DNA from: JBDTRY01 sp039931435
GTDB taxonomy: Bacteria > Acidobacteriota > Thermoanaerobaculia > Gp7-AA8
Length of the DNA: 36,876 nt
Assembly: GCA_039931435.1 (NCBI GenBank)
Contig: JBDTRY010000017.1
Location: forward strand, 1-36,876
Reading direction: 5' to 3'
Each line of letters starts with the position of its first letter. The first letter of the stretch is position 1. The notes under the pieces are model-generated. The model was not told the origin of the DNA. It searched no databases and worked only from the letters and a program-made list of their open reading frames with translations. The position numbers and the translations under genes were made by a program. This document shows positions 17,587 through 26,367 of this stretch, piece by piece.

Positions 17587-18531
17587 TCAGGCTACGCGTC
17601 GCTTCAGTTCGTCGAACAGCCGTTCTGTGTCTTCGCGCCCGCAGAGCTGTGTGCCCGGCATCATCACTGCTGCCGATCCGGCCGCGATCCCGAACAGCGC
17701 GGCCTCTTCGATCGGCAGTCCGCGCTCCAGGGCGACGACGATCCCGCCCACCATACTGTCACCTGCGCCGGCCCTGCTGGCGACGTCTACGATCGGTGCC
17801 GCGATCCGGCGCGAACCGCGCTCGGTAGCGACGATCGCGCCGCCACTTCCCATCGAGATCACGACCGCGCCGGAGCGTCCCGTCGACACGAGCGCGGACG
17901 CAGCTCCTTCGAGGAAGAAGTCGCTGAGCGCCCCGCCGGCATTTCCTGTCAGCTCGCGAAGCTCGGACAGGTTCGGCTTGATCAAAAACATGCCGGCGCC
18001 GATCGCATGCCTCAATGGCGGGCCGGTCGTATCAACGATAAGCCGGAATCCACGCTCGACCGCGATTGCCGAAAGGCGTCCGTAGAAATTCTCCGGCGCC
18101 CCCTTTGGAAGGGCGCCGCTGGCCACCAGGTAACGTGGCACCGGATCGAGATCCCGGATGGTCGCGAGTGCCGTCTTCCACTCCGCTTCCCGGACCGCAG
18201 GACCTTCCATGACGAATCGAAAGTGCAAGCCGGAGTGGCGTTCGGTGACGTTGACCACTTCGCCTGTCTCTCCGGCGATCCTGATCGGATGCGATTCAAC
18301 TCCTTCTTCGCTGACCAGAGCGGTAAGCCGGTCGCCGGTCATCCCGCCGGCTAGAAAGATCGCTCGCACACTTTCTCCCAGGTTGCGGATCGCGCGCGCG
18401 ACGTTGATCCCTCCTCCGCCTGGCTCGCGTGTGACCGCGTCGCATCGGAGCTTCCGATTCGACACGACCTGGTCGGTGGCGCTGTTCACTTCGACAGCGG
18501 GGTTCATGGTCAAGGTGATGATCGCGCTCAT
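17587..18531 (-). CDS. PfkB-family sugar-phosphate kinase (6-phosphofructokinase II / 1-phosphofructokinase type)
   Basis: A 314-residue ribokinase-fold kinase of the FruK/PfkB/LacC branch. The N-terminus ITLTMNPAVEV and the GGGGINVARAIRNLG substrate loop mark this branch. GAGDSMVGG near residue 255 holds the catalytic Asp and anion hole, and KPNLSELRELTG precedes the nucleotide site. It phosphorylates a sugar phosphate such as fructose 6-phosphate, tagatose 6-phosphate or fructose 1-phosphate. It stands alone, without a PTS or sugar operon beside it, which favours the PfkB (6-phosphofructokinase II) reading. Confidence 0.87.
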   Translation of the reverse strand: MSAIITLTMNPAVEVNSATDQVVSNRKLRCDAVTREPGGGGINVARAIRNLGESVRAIFLAGGMTGDRLTALVSEEGVESHPIRIAGETGEVVNVTERHSGLHFRFVMEGPAVREAEWKTALATIRDLDPVPRYLVASGALPKGAPENFYGRLSAIAVERGFRLIVDTTGPPLRHAIGAGMFLIKPNLSELRELTGNAGGALSDFFLEGAASALVSTGRSGAVVISMGSGGAIVATERGSRRIAAPIVDVASRAGAGDSMVGGIVVALERGLPIEEAALFGIAAGSAAVMMPGTQLCGREDTERLFDELKRRVA

Positions 18532-18648
18532 CGGGAAAGCCTATCTCAGTTCAAGCGCAAAAACCCCTGATGCCGGCATCGGCCGCATGCCACGCGGCCC
18601 GACCAGCGCCGGAGATCGGCTTGATCAGCCAGCGTGTCCAAGGCTATA

Positions 18649-18745
18649 TCATCCCGAACGGAGTGAGGGATCTCCGGTGAGATTCAGAGCGTCTCCTGGA
18701 AACACCCGAAGGTCCCTCCTCGCTGCGTTCGTTCGGGATGACATC
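18649..18745. repeat. Dispersed palindromic repeat, second family, copy 2
   Basis: Perfect 12-bp terminal inverted arms TCATCCCGAACG (18649-18660) and CGTTCGGGATGA (18730-18741). Internal motifs CTCCGGTGA and TCCCTCCTCGC are shared with 9523-9621. It occupies the middle of the 325-base gap between pfkB and hicB copy 2; nothing else is seen there. Confidence 0.7.
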
Positions 18746-18847
18746 TCAGCCGGCGCTGGCGGGCGTGCTTGCGGCGCGGAAGGCGTCCGAGGAGCCTCGA
18801 CCTCGCTCACCGTCGCACGCGGAAGACGACCTTCCCAAACTCCAGCA

Positions 18848-19431
18848 GACTGGAGTTCAGATGCCGGCTTTGCGGATCACGAAATCCCCGTCCGGTGAGG
18901 TTGCCTTCAGCAGAGAGTCCAGCTTTTCGATGGTGGGCACCACCTCGCCGCGTTCATAACGCGCGTACGCGTTTCGTGATGAAGAACCCAAGTGGGCAGC
19001 GAGCTCGCGAAGAGACTTGCCGCTGGCCTCGCGGCGCCTTCGAAGTAGCAGCGCGGTCATCGCCGCTGCCTCGTTTCCGGCAATCTCGAACTCGGTCACG
19101 CCTCGAGCGAATACCGTCGCTCGAAACTCGTCCCGGTCCACCATCGTCTCCAGCCAGTCAGCGATCATCGCCAGGGCCTCTTTCCGCGTACGCCCCTGCG
19201 TCATCGCCTCCAGAAGGGGAATCTCAGCCAGCCACCACTTTCCGTCGCGGATAAGCCTGCCTTCGAATCTCATGATTCATCTCCGCAGGCACGTCGCAGG
19301 ATGGCACGCGCCAGCCTCTCATTGATCTCACGATGCCCGGGCACTGCTTCCGTCAATTGACCGTCAGTCCAGACGTCATGGCGGGCACCGCTGCTAAGAA
19401 AGCGCCAGCCGCACTCTTTCGGTTGGCGCTC
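18848..19431. repeat. Duplicated hicAB segment, copy 2
   Basis: Intact partner of 12567-13141, in the same orientation 6.28 kb away. It continues past the point where copy 1 breaks, into the real hicA start and its operator, so it is probably the parental copy. Confidence 0.85.
18857..19273 (-). CDS. hicB: HicB-type antitoxin with C-terminal HTH, copy 2
   Basis: 138 residues, identical in sequence to copy 1: a HicB domain at about residues 1-60 and an XRE-type HTH at about 75-135. It sits directly after an intact hicA with a four-base ATGA overlap, the usual toxin-first HicAB arrangement. The HTH probably binds the perfect palindrome at 19463-19482 upstream of hicA and represses the operon. 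Confidence 0.9.
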   Translation of the reverse strand: MRFEGRLIRDGKWWLAEIPLLEAMTQGRTRKEALAMIADWLETMVDRDEFRATVFARGVTEFEIAGNEAAAMTALLLRRRREASGKSLRELAAHLGSSSRNAYARYERGEVVPTIEKLDSLLKATSPDGDFVIRKAGI

Positions 19432-19449
19432 GAGCTCGCGTTTCTTCAC
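19270..19449 (-). CDS. hicA: HicA-family mRNA interferase toxin
   Basis: A 59-residue toxin with a dsRBD-like fold: KKRELERQPKECGWRFLSSGARHDVWTDG, then PGHREINERLARAILRRACG. The catalytic His is in GARHDVW, and length and domain order match HicA. The start is a GTG at 19449, placed by homology to the first helix (KKRELER); the frame stays open upstream but enters the operator palindrome. HicA cleaves mRNA when free of HicB. It is below usual gene-calling length and easily missed. Confidence 0.8.
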   Translation of the reverse strand: MKKRELERQPKECGWRFLSSGARHDVWTDGQLTEAVPGHREINERLARAILRRACGDES

Positions 19450-19462
19450 ACCAGCGACATCG

Positions 19463-19482
19463 TGTACACCGATCGGTGTACA
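19463..19482. promoter_or_regulatory. Perfect 20-bp palindrome, likely hicAB operator
   Basis: TGTACACCGATCGGTGTACA is fully self-complementary and lies 13 bases before the hicA GTG. Its position and symmetry fit a dimeric HTH operator, most simply HicB autoregulation. It is absent upstream of the damaged hicA copy 1. Confidence 0.7.
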
Positions 19483-19565
19483 GGTATTTCCATCGACAGG
19501 GTTATGGCGGCCGAAAAAGGACGTTCGTACGTTTGCCTGGATTCCGATTTAGCCTAAACACTTCA

Positions 19566-20264
19566 CTAATCGGTGCCGTAGGGCACTTCCCGTCGCTCGA
19601 ACGCTACACACGCCAGCGCCAGAGTCACGGTAACGGTGATGCCGACTCGCGCCAGCCAGGGCCATGTCAACTGCTCCGGCGCGGAGGCGAAGAGGACCTC
19701 GTCGACGGTGGCCAGGGTGCGCTCGATGCCCGGGTGGTTTTCGAGAAACGCGCCGATCCCCGTGGCCCGCATACGAAACGTTCCAAGGATGGCTTGCGTG
19801 GTGCCGAGCGCAGCCTCGGTGCCGAGATAGATCGCTGCGTTCCAGTACGCACGCGTCACGCTCCCGAGAAGCGTCAGCACGGCGATGGTCAGCAATGCCG
19901 TCGCCAGCGTTCCGCCGAATATCGTGGCCAGACGCGACCAGGGGAACGGACGTCCGCCGCGCGCCAGACGGCCGGCCACTTCCGCCGCAAGCCCGACGAC
20001 CGCGGCCAGCGCCACACTGGCAAAGACTCCCGCCACGCGGGAGAGCAGATACGCGGAGCGACGGATCGGTTTCGAGACGATGAGCTGCAGCGCGCCCGTG
20101 GAGAACTCCGGCCCGATGATCGCCGATCCCGTGATCAGCGCCATCAGTCCTACAAGCGAGGGCCACATCGATCCGGGACGAGCGAAGCCCGAGGCGAAGA
20201 GAGCGATGAATCCGATGAGGATCAGCGCGGCAATGTAGCCGGCACTGGTCACGTGCCTGCGCAC
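19566..20264 (-). CDS. ABC-2-type transporter permease
   Basis: A 232-residue protein with about six hydrophobic helices. It has the ABC-2 feature of a cytosolic helix after TM2 (SAIIGPEFSTGALQLIVSKPIRRSAYLLSRV), typical of NatB/YhaP-type permeases. A GTG start at 20264 is the first usable start after the ATPase stop (23-base gap); the residues just before it (LTVFAET) also look coding, so a non-standard start slightly upstream is possible. It acts with the adjacent ATPase as an exporter; substrate unknown. Confidence 0.82.
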   Translation of the reverse strand: MRRHVTSAGYIAALILIGFIALFASGFARPGSMWPSLVGLMALITGSAIIGPEFSTGALQLIVSKPIRRSAYLLSRVAGVFASVALAAVVGLAAEVAGRLARGGRPFPWSRLATIFGGTLATALLTIAVLTLLGSVTRAYWNAAIYLGTEAALGTTQAILGTFRMRATGIGAFLENHPGIERTLATVDEVLFASAPEQLTWPWLARVGITVTVTLALACVAFERREVPYGTD

Positions 20265-20287
20265 TGTCTCGGCGAAGACGGTGAGGC

Positions 20288-21175
<888 letters not shown>

Positions 21176-21198
21176 CGTCCGCGGAGCACCGGACGGTG

Positions 21199-21204
21199 AT
21201 TATA
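21199..21204 (-). promoter_or_regulatory. -10 element of the ABC operon promoter
   Basis: TATAAT on the minus strand, giving a predicted 5' leader of about 17 bases before the ATPase ATG. No good -35 is seen at 16-18 bases. The rest of the gap to 21392 shows no gene. Confidence 0.45.
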
Positions 21205-21392
21205 ACGCGCGTGAAACGACTCACTGGCTCACATCGAGGAAGCGCATTCAGAGCTGATGGCTTCTGATTCCTATCGCCTCCCTCACCCTTGCTCGCTCCC
21301 CTCGTCCCGCTGCGCGGGGTGCAGGCGAGCAGGCGACCGGCTGAAGTGCCAGTCCTGGATCGGCCCGGAAGCGCGTTCAAAGGAGGTCCACC

Positions 21393-22043
21393 TCAAGGCT
21401 CTACGATCTTGTGCCGGAGCGCATAGCCGACGACCTCGGCCCGGTTGTGCAGGCGGAGCTTGTCCAGAATATTGCGCACGTGAAATTTGATCGTGTTCTC
21501 GCTCACGTTGAGCCGTTTGGCCAGCCGCCGGTTTGACGTAGTGCCTTCGACCATGAGCTCGAGCACCTCCCGCTCCCGACCCGTAAGGCTGTGCGGATCT
21601 TCTACCGGGAGAGGTGCCGCCTTTTCGGCGGGCCTGGCAAATTCCTGCAGGAGCTTGCGAGCGAGGGCCGGTGTCAGAGCCGGCTCACCCTGCTGAACGC
21701 GTTCGAGCAACGAAAAGAAATCCTCCGCTTCCAGGTTTTTTAGAAGGTAACCCTGAGCCCCAGCCTTGATTGCCTCGAAGAGCCTGGCGTCGTCCTCCGA
21801 GGCTGTGAGGATGACGATCCTGGTTCCCTTGACCTCCGCTGTCAGAGTTCGTGTGGCGCTGATGCCGTCCAGCTCCGGCATGGAGACGTCCATGAGGACG
21901 AGATCGGGAGCGAGGCTTTTCGCGAGCTCAATGGCCTCGACGCCATTCCGGGCCTCGCCGACGACCTCGTGTCCGGCCACCTGCAGCAAGCTTCTCAGAC
22001 CATCGCGAAACAGCGCATGGTCGTCGGCAATCAAGATTCGCAC
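21393..22043 (-). CDS. NarL/FixJ-type response regulator
   Basis: A 216-residue protein. It has an N-terminal receiver (acidic pocket D7-D8, phospho-acceptor D52 in LVLMDVSMPELDG, conserved T and K later in VILTASEDD and LLKNLEAED) and a C-terminal LuxR-type HTH at about 150-216 (LTGREREVLELMVEGTTSNRRLAKRLNVSENTIKFHVRNILDKL). It is ten bases downstream of the histidine kinase and certainly its partner. The target genes are unknown. Confidence 0.93.
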   Translation of the reverse strand: MRILIADDHALFRDGLRSLLQVAGHEVVGEARNGVEAIELAKSLAPDLVLMDVSMPELDGISATRTLTAEVKGTRIVILTASEDDARLFEAIKAGAQGYLLKNLEAEDFFSLLERVQQGEPALTPALARKLLQEFARPAEKAAPLPVEDPHSLTGREREVLELMVEGTTSNRRLAKRLNVSENTIKFHVRNILDKLRLHNRAEVVGYALRHKIVEP

Positions 22044-22052
22044 TGCGGGAGT

Positions 22053-23474
22053 TTACTCTGTCGGTACGGGCACTTCGAGCCGGATGATGGTTCCTCGGCC
22101 TGCAGCGCTTTCGATGTCCAGTCTGCCGCCGATGCTCTCGGCCCGCTCGCGCATCGTCGGCAGGCCGAATTTCGGGAACTGGCCCGGGATGCGTAGTGCA
22201 GGGTTGAACCCGAGCCCATCATCGGCCACCGTCAATACGAGCTGGCCAGTGCGATGGTGAATGGCCAGTTCCACGCTTGCCGCCTCCGCATGTTTGCGGA
22301 CGTTGGCGAGCGATTCCTGAACGATGCGGATGAGCTGGAGCTCGATTCCCGCGGGAAGGGCCAGATCATCGTCGATGCTCAGGTGCGTGCTGACGCCGGT
22401 CTGTTCTTCCCAGCGATCGACGTACTCGCCAAGCACGTCCGCGAAGGCGCGGGCTGGATGGGGAAGCGTGCGCAGATCGACGATCGCTTCACGCACGTCG
22501 GAGTACGCTTCCCGCGCCGCGCTGGCCAGCTCGCGCAATTGCCCGGCGGCTTCGTCGCTCCTGCCTCGGCGCAGATACTCGTTCGCGGCCTGAACTTTCG
22601 TATTCACGTAGCCGAGGACCTGGGCGATGCCGTCGTGCATCTCGTGCGCGATGTGCAGGCGTTCCTGCGCTACGGCGAGATCGCCGACCTGCTGATGGAG
22701 GTACGCGTTGTCGATGGCAAGCGCCGCCTGGACAGCGAACCGTTCCAGAGTCTCCTCCTCGTCGGACGTAAAGGTCTGCCTTCCCTCCTTCTCGGCGAGA
22801 TAGAGATTGCCGAGGAAGGGACTCTTGCACGTGACAGGTACAGCCAGCAGCGATTTCATCATCGGATGATGCGCCGGAAATCCGACGGATCGAGGGTGCC
22901 TGGCGATGTCTTCGAGGCGAAGTCGCTGTCCCTCACGCAGCACGACACCCAGGACGCCGTGACCGACCGGTGGCGGACCGATGGCCTCGCGCTGCTCGGG
23001 CGTGATCCCCGAAGTGACGAAGGAACGAACGGCGCCGTCATCGCCGACGACGGACAGCGCACCGTATTTCGCCCCGACGAGATGCCGGGCCTGATCGACC
23101 ACTTTCTTCAGGACGATTTCGAGGGACAGCTCGGATACCACGTCGAGTCCCGCTTCATGCAACGCCAGCAGCTCACGATTCTGCCGCTTGAGCCGGTCGC
23201 GCATCGTTCCTGTCACCCCGAGCATCACGGCACCGTAGACGGCGAGTGCCACGAAGACGATCCCTTCTAGAACGAATCGCGTCCTTCCGGCAATGCCGCC
23301 CGGGAGCCACTGGAGTGCCAGCTCCAGGATGACGACAGCCGCAAACGGTGCCGCCGCCGCGACCGCTCGGATCTTCCTCAGTTCCACGGTGAGCCTCGCA
23401 TTCGCCTGCGCTGATTGTGCACCAGGCGGGTTTGCGTGACACAGTTCGAATGCGAGAAGGGCCGGTGTGCTCAT
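22053..23474 (-). CDS. GAF-domain sensor histidine kinase (HisKA_3 / NarX-like)
   Basis: About 473 residues from the ATG at 23474 (a GTG at about 23387 is an alternative). Two membrane helices are at about 36-58 and 68-88. A GAF domain spans about 112-255 (LVGAKYGALSVVGDDG; GVLGVVLREGQRLRLEDI; LAVPVTCKSPFLGNLYLAEK). The HisKA_3 dimerisation helix carries phospho-His H280 in IAHEMHDGIAQVLGYV. The HATPase_c domain has N-box RIVQESLANVRKHA and G-boxes DDGLGF and FGLPTMRERAE. The GAF architecture is shared with redox or gas sensors such as DevS/NreB, but no heme or Fe-S ligand is obvious. The longer frame upstream reads through a MITE and is not coding. Confidence 0.9.
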   Translation of the reverse strand: MSTPALLAFELCHANPPGAQSAQANARLTVELRKIRAVAAAAPFAAVVILELALQWLPGGIAGRTRFVLEGIVFVALAVYGAVMLGVTGTMRDRLKRQNRELLALHEAGLDVVSELSLEIVLKKVVDQARHLVGAKYGALSVVGDDGAVRSFVTSGITPEQREAIGPPPVGHGVLGVVLREGQRLRLEDIARHPRSVGFPAHHPMMKSLLAVPVTCKSPFLGNLYLAEKEGRQTFTSDEEETLERFAVQAALAIDNAYLHQQVGDLAVAQERLHIAHEMHDGIAQVLGYVNTKVQAANEYLRRGRSDEAAGQLRELASAAREAYSDVREAIVDLRTLPHPARAFADVLGEYVDRWEEQTGVSTHLSIDDDLALPAGIELQLIRIVQESLANVRKHAEAASVELAIHHRTGQLVLTVADDGLGFNPALRIPGQFPKFGLPTMRERAESIGGRLDIESAAGRGTIIRLEVPVPTE

Positions 23475-23570
23475 GGCCTTTGACTCTGGCCCATGGTGCC
23501 CGGCTGCAGACGTAGCCGCGCCGACCCGCCGGGTAGTTGATCGACGCCTGCGGATGGGGACCGTCCCTGC

Positions 23571-23736
23571 CTGGTGGCGTGTATTGGACAAATTGGACCA
23601 CCTGACTTGGTCTCCACGCTGTGAGCGTTGTTGCGCCTCCTCAGCATAGGAGCCGCTATGCCTGCGTCGGCGCGCCTGGCTCACGTCGCCGATTCCTGCG
23701 TCATCCGGTACCAATTCACCCAATACACGCCACTAG
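23571..23736 (+). mobile_element. MITE-like element, left copy (166 bp)
   Basis: Left end CTGGTGGCGTGTATTGG and right end CCAATACACGCCACTAG are 17-bp terminal inverted repeats with one mismatch. The interior is about 96 % identical to 26757-26923 (seven differences). It carries no transposase and no plausible gene. The ends fit a TA-target (IS630/Tc1-mariner-like) element, inferred only from the TA at each tip. The element lies between the histidine kinase and the ars operon, in the same orientation as the right copy. Confidence 0.8.
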
Positions 23737-23859
23737 TGAGGTGGGGTCGGACGGCGCACCAGGGGTCACTTTCACCCCAGCAGAACAGAATGGCGCAACA
23801 ACGATCAGTAGGCGACGGCTCGCTGGTGCAAGGGATTGGATTTTCCACCCCATGACCCT
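23737..23859. other. Short region between MITE and arsC
   Basis: Contains a small hairpin, GGGGT cactttc ACCCC, near 23763. No gene or clear terminator seen. Confidence 0.35.
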
Positions 23860-24294
23860 TCACCGCGCGGCAAACGTCAGGAAGAGCCTCAGTCGTGCCG
23901 TGATCTGATCGCGGATTCGACGAAACGTATTGATCCGTTGGACCTCCGTCCCGGTCGCCGCTGATGGATCGTCAAAACTCCAGTGAATGCGCTCGGTGGA
24001 TCCCGGGAAGACTGGACAACTTTCGTTCGCACGGTCGCAGACCGTGATCACATAGTCGAAGTGCTGCCCGGCGAATACATCGAGGGTCTTTGATGTCTGG
24101 CCGGTAATGTCGATCCCCACCTCGCGCATCATTTCCATTGTCGTCGGATGCACGCGCGTTTGCTCGGTGCCGGCGCTCACTACGTCGAACCGGTCACTGG
24201 CCATGTGCCGCAGCAGCCCCTCGGCCATCTGGCTTCTTGCGGAGTTATGCGTGCAGAGAAAGAGGACGCGTTTCTTCACCTCAGTGTCCTTCAT
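23860..24294 (-). CDS. arsC: Arsenate reductase, low-molecular-weight phosphatase (thioredoxin-coupled) type
   Basis: A 144-residue ArsC of the LMW protein-tyrosine-phosphatase fold. The P-loop C14-THNSA-R20 (LFLCTHNSARSQMAEGLLRH) is the active site. The downstream cysteine in VITVCDRANESCPVFPG and the acid loop WSFDDPS match thioredoxin-dependent ArsC of the Staphylococcus pI258 type. It reduces arsenate to arsenite. The ATG at 24294 lies within the end of the acr3 gene (14-base overlap), so it is last in the arsM-acr3-arsC operon. Confidence 0.92.
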   Translation of the reverse strand: MKDTEVKKRVLFLCTHNSARSQMAEGLLRHMASDRFDVVSAGTEQTRVHPTTMEMMREVGIDITGQTSKTLDVFAGQHFDYVITVCDRANESCPVFPGSTERIHWSFDDPSAATGTEVQRINTFRRIRDQITARLRLFLTFAAR

Positions 24295-25438
24295 GGCCTG
24301 CGCCGTTGGTGGCTGCAGCGAGCGCGCAGCAGCGGATTTCGATGAGCGTCGAGCGTTCCGTCGGGAAAAATCGGTGTTGGAGCCAGAGCGACACGCTGAC
24401 GAGACCAATGAGCGCTGGGACCTCGACGAGCGGGCCGATCACTGCCGCGAACGCTGCGCCATGGGCGATGCCGAAGGTGGCGACGGCGACGGCAATGGCA
24501 AGCTCGAAGTTGTTCGAAGCCGCCGTGAAGGAGAGCGTCGCCGTCTGCGCGTAGGTCGCACCAACCTTCCTGCTCATCCAGAAGCTCAGGAGAAACATCA
24601 CCACGAAGTAGATGAGGAGCGGGATCGCAATACGCAGAACGTCGAGCGGTAGCTTCACAATGGCGCCGCCCTTGAGGCTGAACATCATTACGATCGTGAA
24701 GAGCAACGCGATAAGCGTGATCGGGCTGATCCGCGGAACGAAAGCCCGGTGGTACCACTCCAGACCCTTCGCCTTACCGAGAATGAATCGCGTCAGGAAA
24801 CCTGCAGCGAATGGTACCCCGAGGTAGAGCGCCACGCTCTTCGCAATCTGCCCGATCGTGATGTGCACCACCGCACCTTGCAGTCCGAGCAGGGCCGGAA
24901 GCACGGTGATGAAGAACCAGGCGTAGACACTGAAGAACAGCACCTGAAAGATAGAGTTGAATGCGACCAGGCCTGCGCAGTACTCGCTGCTCCCTCGGGC
25001 TAGGTCGTTCCAGACGATGACCATGGCGATGCAGCGTGCCAGACCAATGAGAATGAGGCCGATCATGTACTCCGGGCGGTCGCGCAGAAAGATGACCGCG
25101 AGCGCGAACATCAGGAGCGGTCCGAGCACCCAGTTCTGCAGCAGTGAAAGGGCCAGCACCTTCTTGTTCTCGAACACGATGGGCAGTTCTTCGTAACGCA
25201 CCTTCGCCAGTGGCGGGTACATCATGAAGATCAGGCCCACCGCGAGCGGGACGCTGATTGTGCCGATGTTCCAGGCGTTGATGGCCACGTTGAACTGCGG
25301 CACGGCGTAGCCGAGTAGCACGCCCACGGCCATGGCCAGGAAGATCCAGACCGTCAGATATCGGTCGAGGAACGAGAGTCGGTTCGTGGCCATGTTTTGC
25401 CCGGGGAACCGCGGCTGCGCTCCAGAACTCGAGCTCAC
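24281..25438 (-). CDS. acr3: ACR3-family arsenite efflux permease
   Basis: A 385-residue protein of about ten membrane helices of the bile/arsenite/riboflavin transporter superfamily. Hallmarks are FLDRYLTVWIFLAMAVGVLLG, the conserved cysteine in LIGLARCIAMVIVWNDLA, and SFTAASNNFELAIAVA. It exports As(III) by proton antiport. A GTG at 25438 overlaps the arsM stop (GTGA); an ATG at 25393 is the alternative start, just before the conserved core. Downstream arsC overlaps it. Confidence 0.93.
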   Translation of the reverse strand: MSSSSGAQPRFPGQNMATNRLSFLDRYLTVWIFLAMAVGVLLGYAVPQFNVAINAWNIGTISVPLAVGLIFMMYPPLAKVRYEELPIVFENKKVLALSLLQNWVLGPLLMFALAVIFLRDRPEYMIGLILIGLARCIAMVIVWNDLARGSSEYCAGLVAFNSIFQVLFFSVYAWFFITVLPALLGLQGAVVHITIGQIAKSVALYLGVPFAAGFLTRFILGKAKGLEWYHRAFVPRISPITLIALLFTIVMMFSLKGGAIVKLPLDVLRIAIPLLIYFVVMFLLSFWMSRKVGATYAQTATLSFTAASNNFELAIAVAVATFGIAHGAAFAAVIGPLVEVPALIGLVSVSLWLQHRFFPTERSTLIEIRCCALAAATNGAGHEGH

Positions 25439-26256
25439 AGTCCCTTACGAGCGCGTACGAAAGCACTCATGAACCTGCCCTCAACGGCTGCAGCGATAGC
25501 GTCGACGTCGAGCCCGGAGCTTGCAATAAAGCCAGTGATGAACTCCCGCGCATCCTCAATCTTGTAGACGCGCGTAGGGACCATCTCAATGTCGATGAAA
25601 CCGGCCGCCTCGAGTTTCGTCCGGTACTCCGACTCCTCCAGCGCGCCGGCTACGCAGCCAATCCAGAGCTCAACGCTCCGGCGGATGGCATCCGGGACAT
25701 GGCCGCGCACGACGACGTCCGAGACGGCGAACCGGCCACCGGGTTTCAGAACGCGAAACGCTTCGCGGAGTACCAGGTCTTTGTCGGCAGCAAGGTTGAT
25801 TACACAGTTCGAGATGATGACATCCACCGAATTGGCAGGGAGCGGTATGGCTTCCAGTTCGCCTTTCAGAAACTCCACATTCGTCGCTCCCGCCTCCGCT
25901 GCATTGCGCCGTGCCAGTTTCAGCATGTCGTCGGTCATGTCGATCCCGTAGGCCTTCCCGGTTGGGCCAACACGCCGCGCGGACAGGAGCACGTCGATGC
26001 CGCCGCCCGATCCCAGATCGAGCACCACGTCGCCCGCGTTCAGCGTGGCCAGGGCCGTTGGATTCCCGCAGCCCAGCGAAGCACGCACCGCGGACTCCGG
26101 GAGATGCTTGCGCTCGCTCGCGTCGTACAGATTCGAGGTAATGGGATCGCAGCACGACCCTGAGTCGCAGCAAGTCTTAGCCGTCCCCGCACTCACCCGG
26201 CGTGCTGCCTCTCCGTACTTTTCACGAACAACATCCTTGATCGTAGATTCAGACAC
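25435..26256 (-). CDS. arsM: Arsenite S-adenosylmethionine methyltransferase
   Basis: About 273 residues. SAM motif I is VLDLGSGGGIDVLLSARRVG (about 78-97). The three conserved catalytic cysteines are C63 (SLGCGNPTAL), C151 (IISNCVINL) and C201 (IGCVAGAL), matching the three-cysteine pattern of ArsM enzymes. There is an extra N-terminal Cys cluster (TCCDSGSCCD). It methylates As(III) to mono-, di- and trimethyl forms. The GTG at 26256 was chosen because AAGGAG lies six bases upstream; an ATG at 26286 in frame is less likely. First gene of the minus-strand ars operon. Confidence 0.92.
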   Translation of the reverse strand: MSESTIKDVVREKYGEAARRVSAGTAKTCCDSGSCCDPITSNLYDASERKHLPESAVRASLGCGNPTALATLNAGDVVLDLGSGGGIDVLLSARRVGPTGKAYGIDMTDDMLKLARRNAAEAGATNVEFLKGELEAIPLPANSVDVIISNCVINLAADKDLVLREAFRVLKPGGRFAVSDVVVRGHVPDAIRRSVELWIGCVAGALEESEYRTKLEAAGFIDIEMVPTRVYKIEDAREFITGFIASSGLDVDAIAAAVEGRFMSAFVRARKGL

Positions 26257-26302
26257 TGGGTCTCCTTCACGGATGGTTTTCTTCACATTCGTTCTTGCGA
26301 AT

Positions 26303-26367
26303 ATGGATCAAGATAGGTTCGCCATTCATATTTGTCAATACGCATATGAATCGCTAGAATGTATGCC
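26303..26367. promoter_or_regulatory. Divergent ars promoters with overlapping ArsR operator
   Basis: Minus strand: TTGACA (26333-26338), 17-base spacer, TATCTT (26310-26315), driving arsM-acr3-arsC. Plus strand: TTGTCA (26332-26337), 17 bases, TAGAAT (26355-26360), driving arsR. The two -35 boxes overlap almost completely. A perfect inverted repeat ATTCATAT (26324-26331) / ATATGAAT (26344-26351), 12-nt spacer, covers them. One ArsR dimer here would shut off both directions and release on arsenite. The predicted plus-strand start falls at about 26367. Confidence 0.75.

Noticed and set aside
22254..23270. 338-residue plus-strand frame opposite the histidine kinase
   Set aside because: Antisense to GAF, HisKA_3 and HATPase motifs; no ribosome-binding site or family match.
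23628..23855. Small frames starting inside each MITE (MLRLLSIGAAMPAS...)
   Set aside because: Same peptide in both copies only because the DNA is the same; it runs off the element into unrelated DNA and has no motif.
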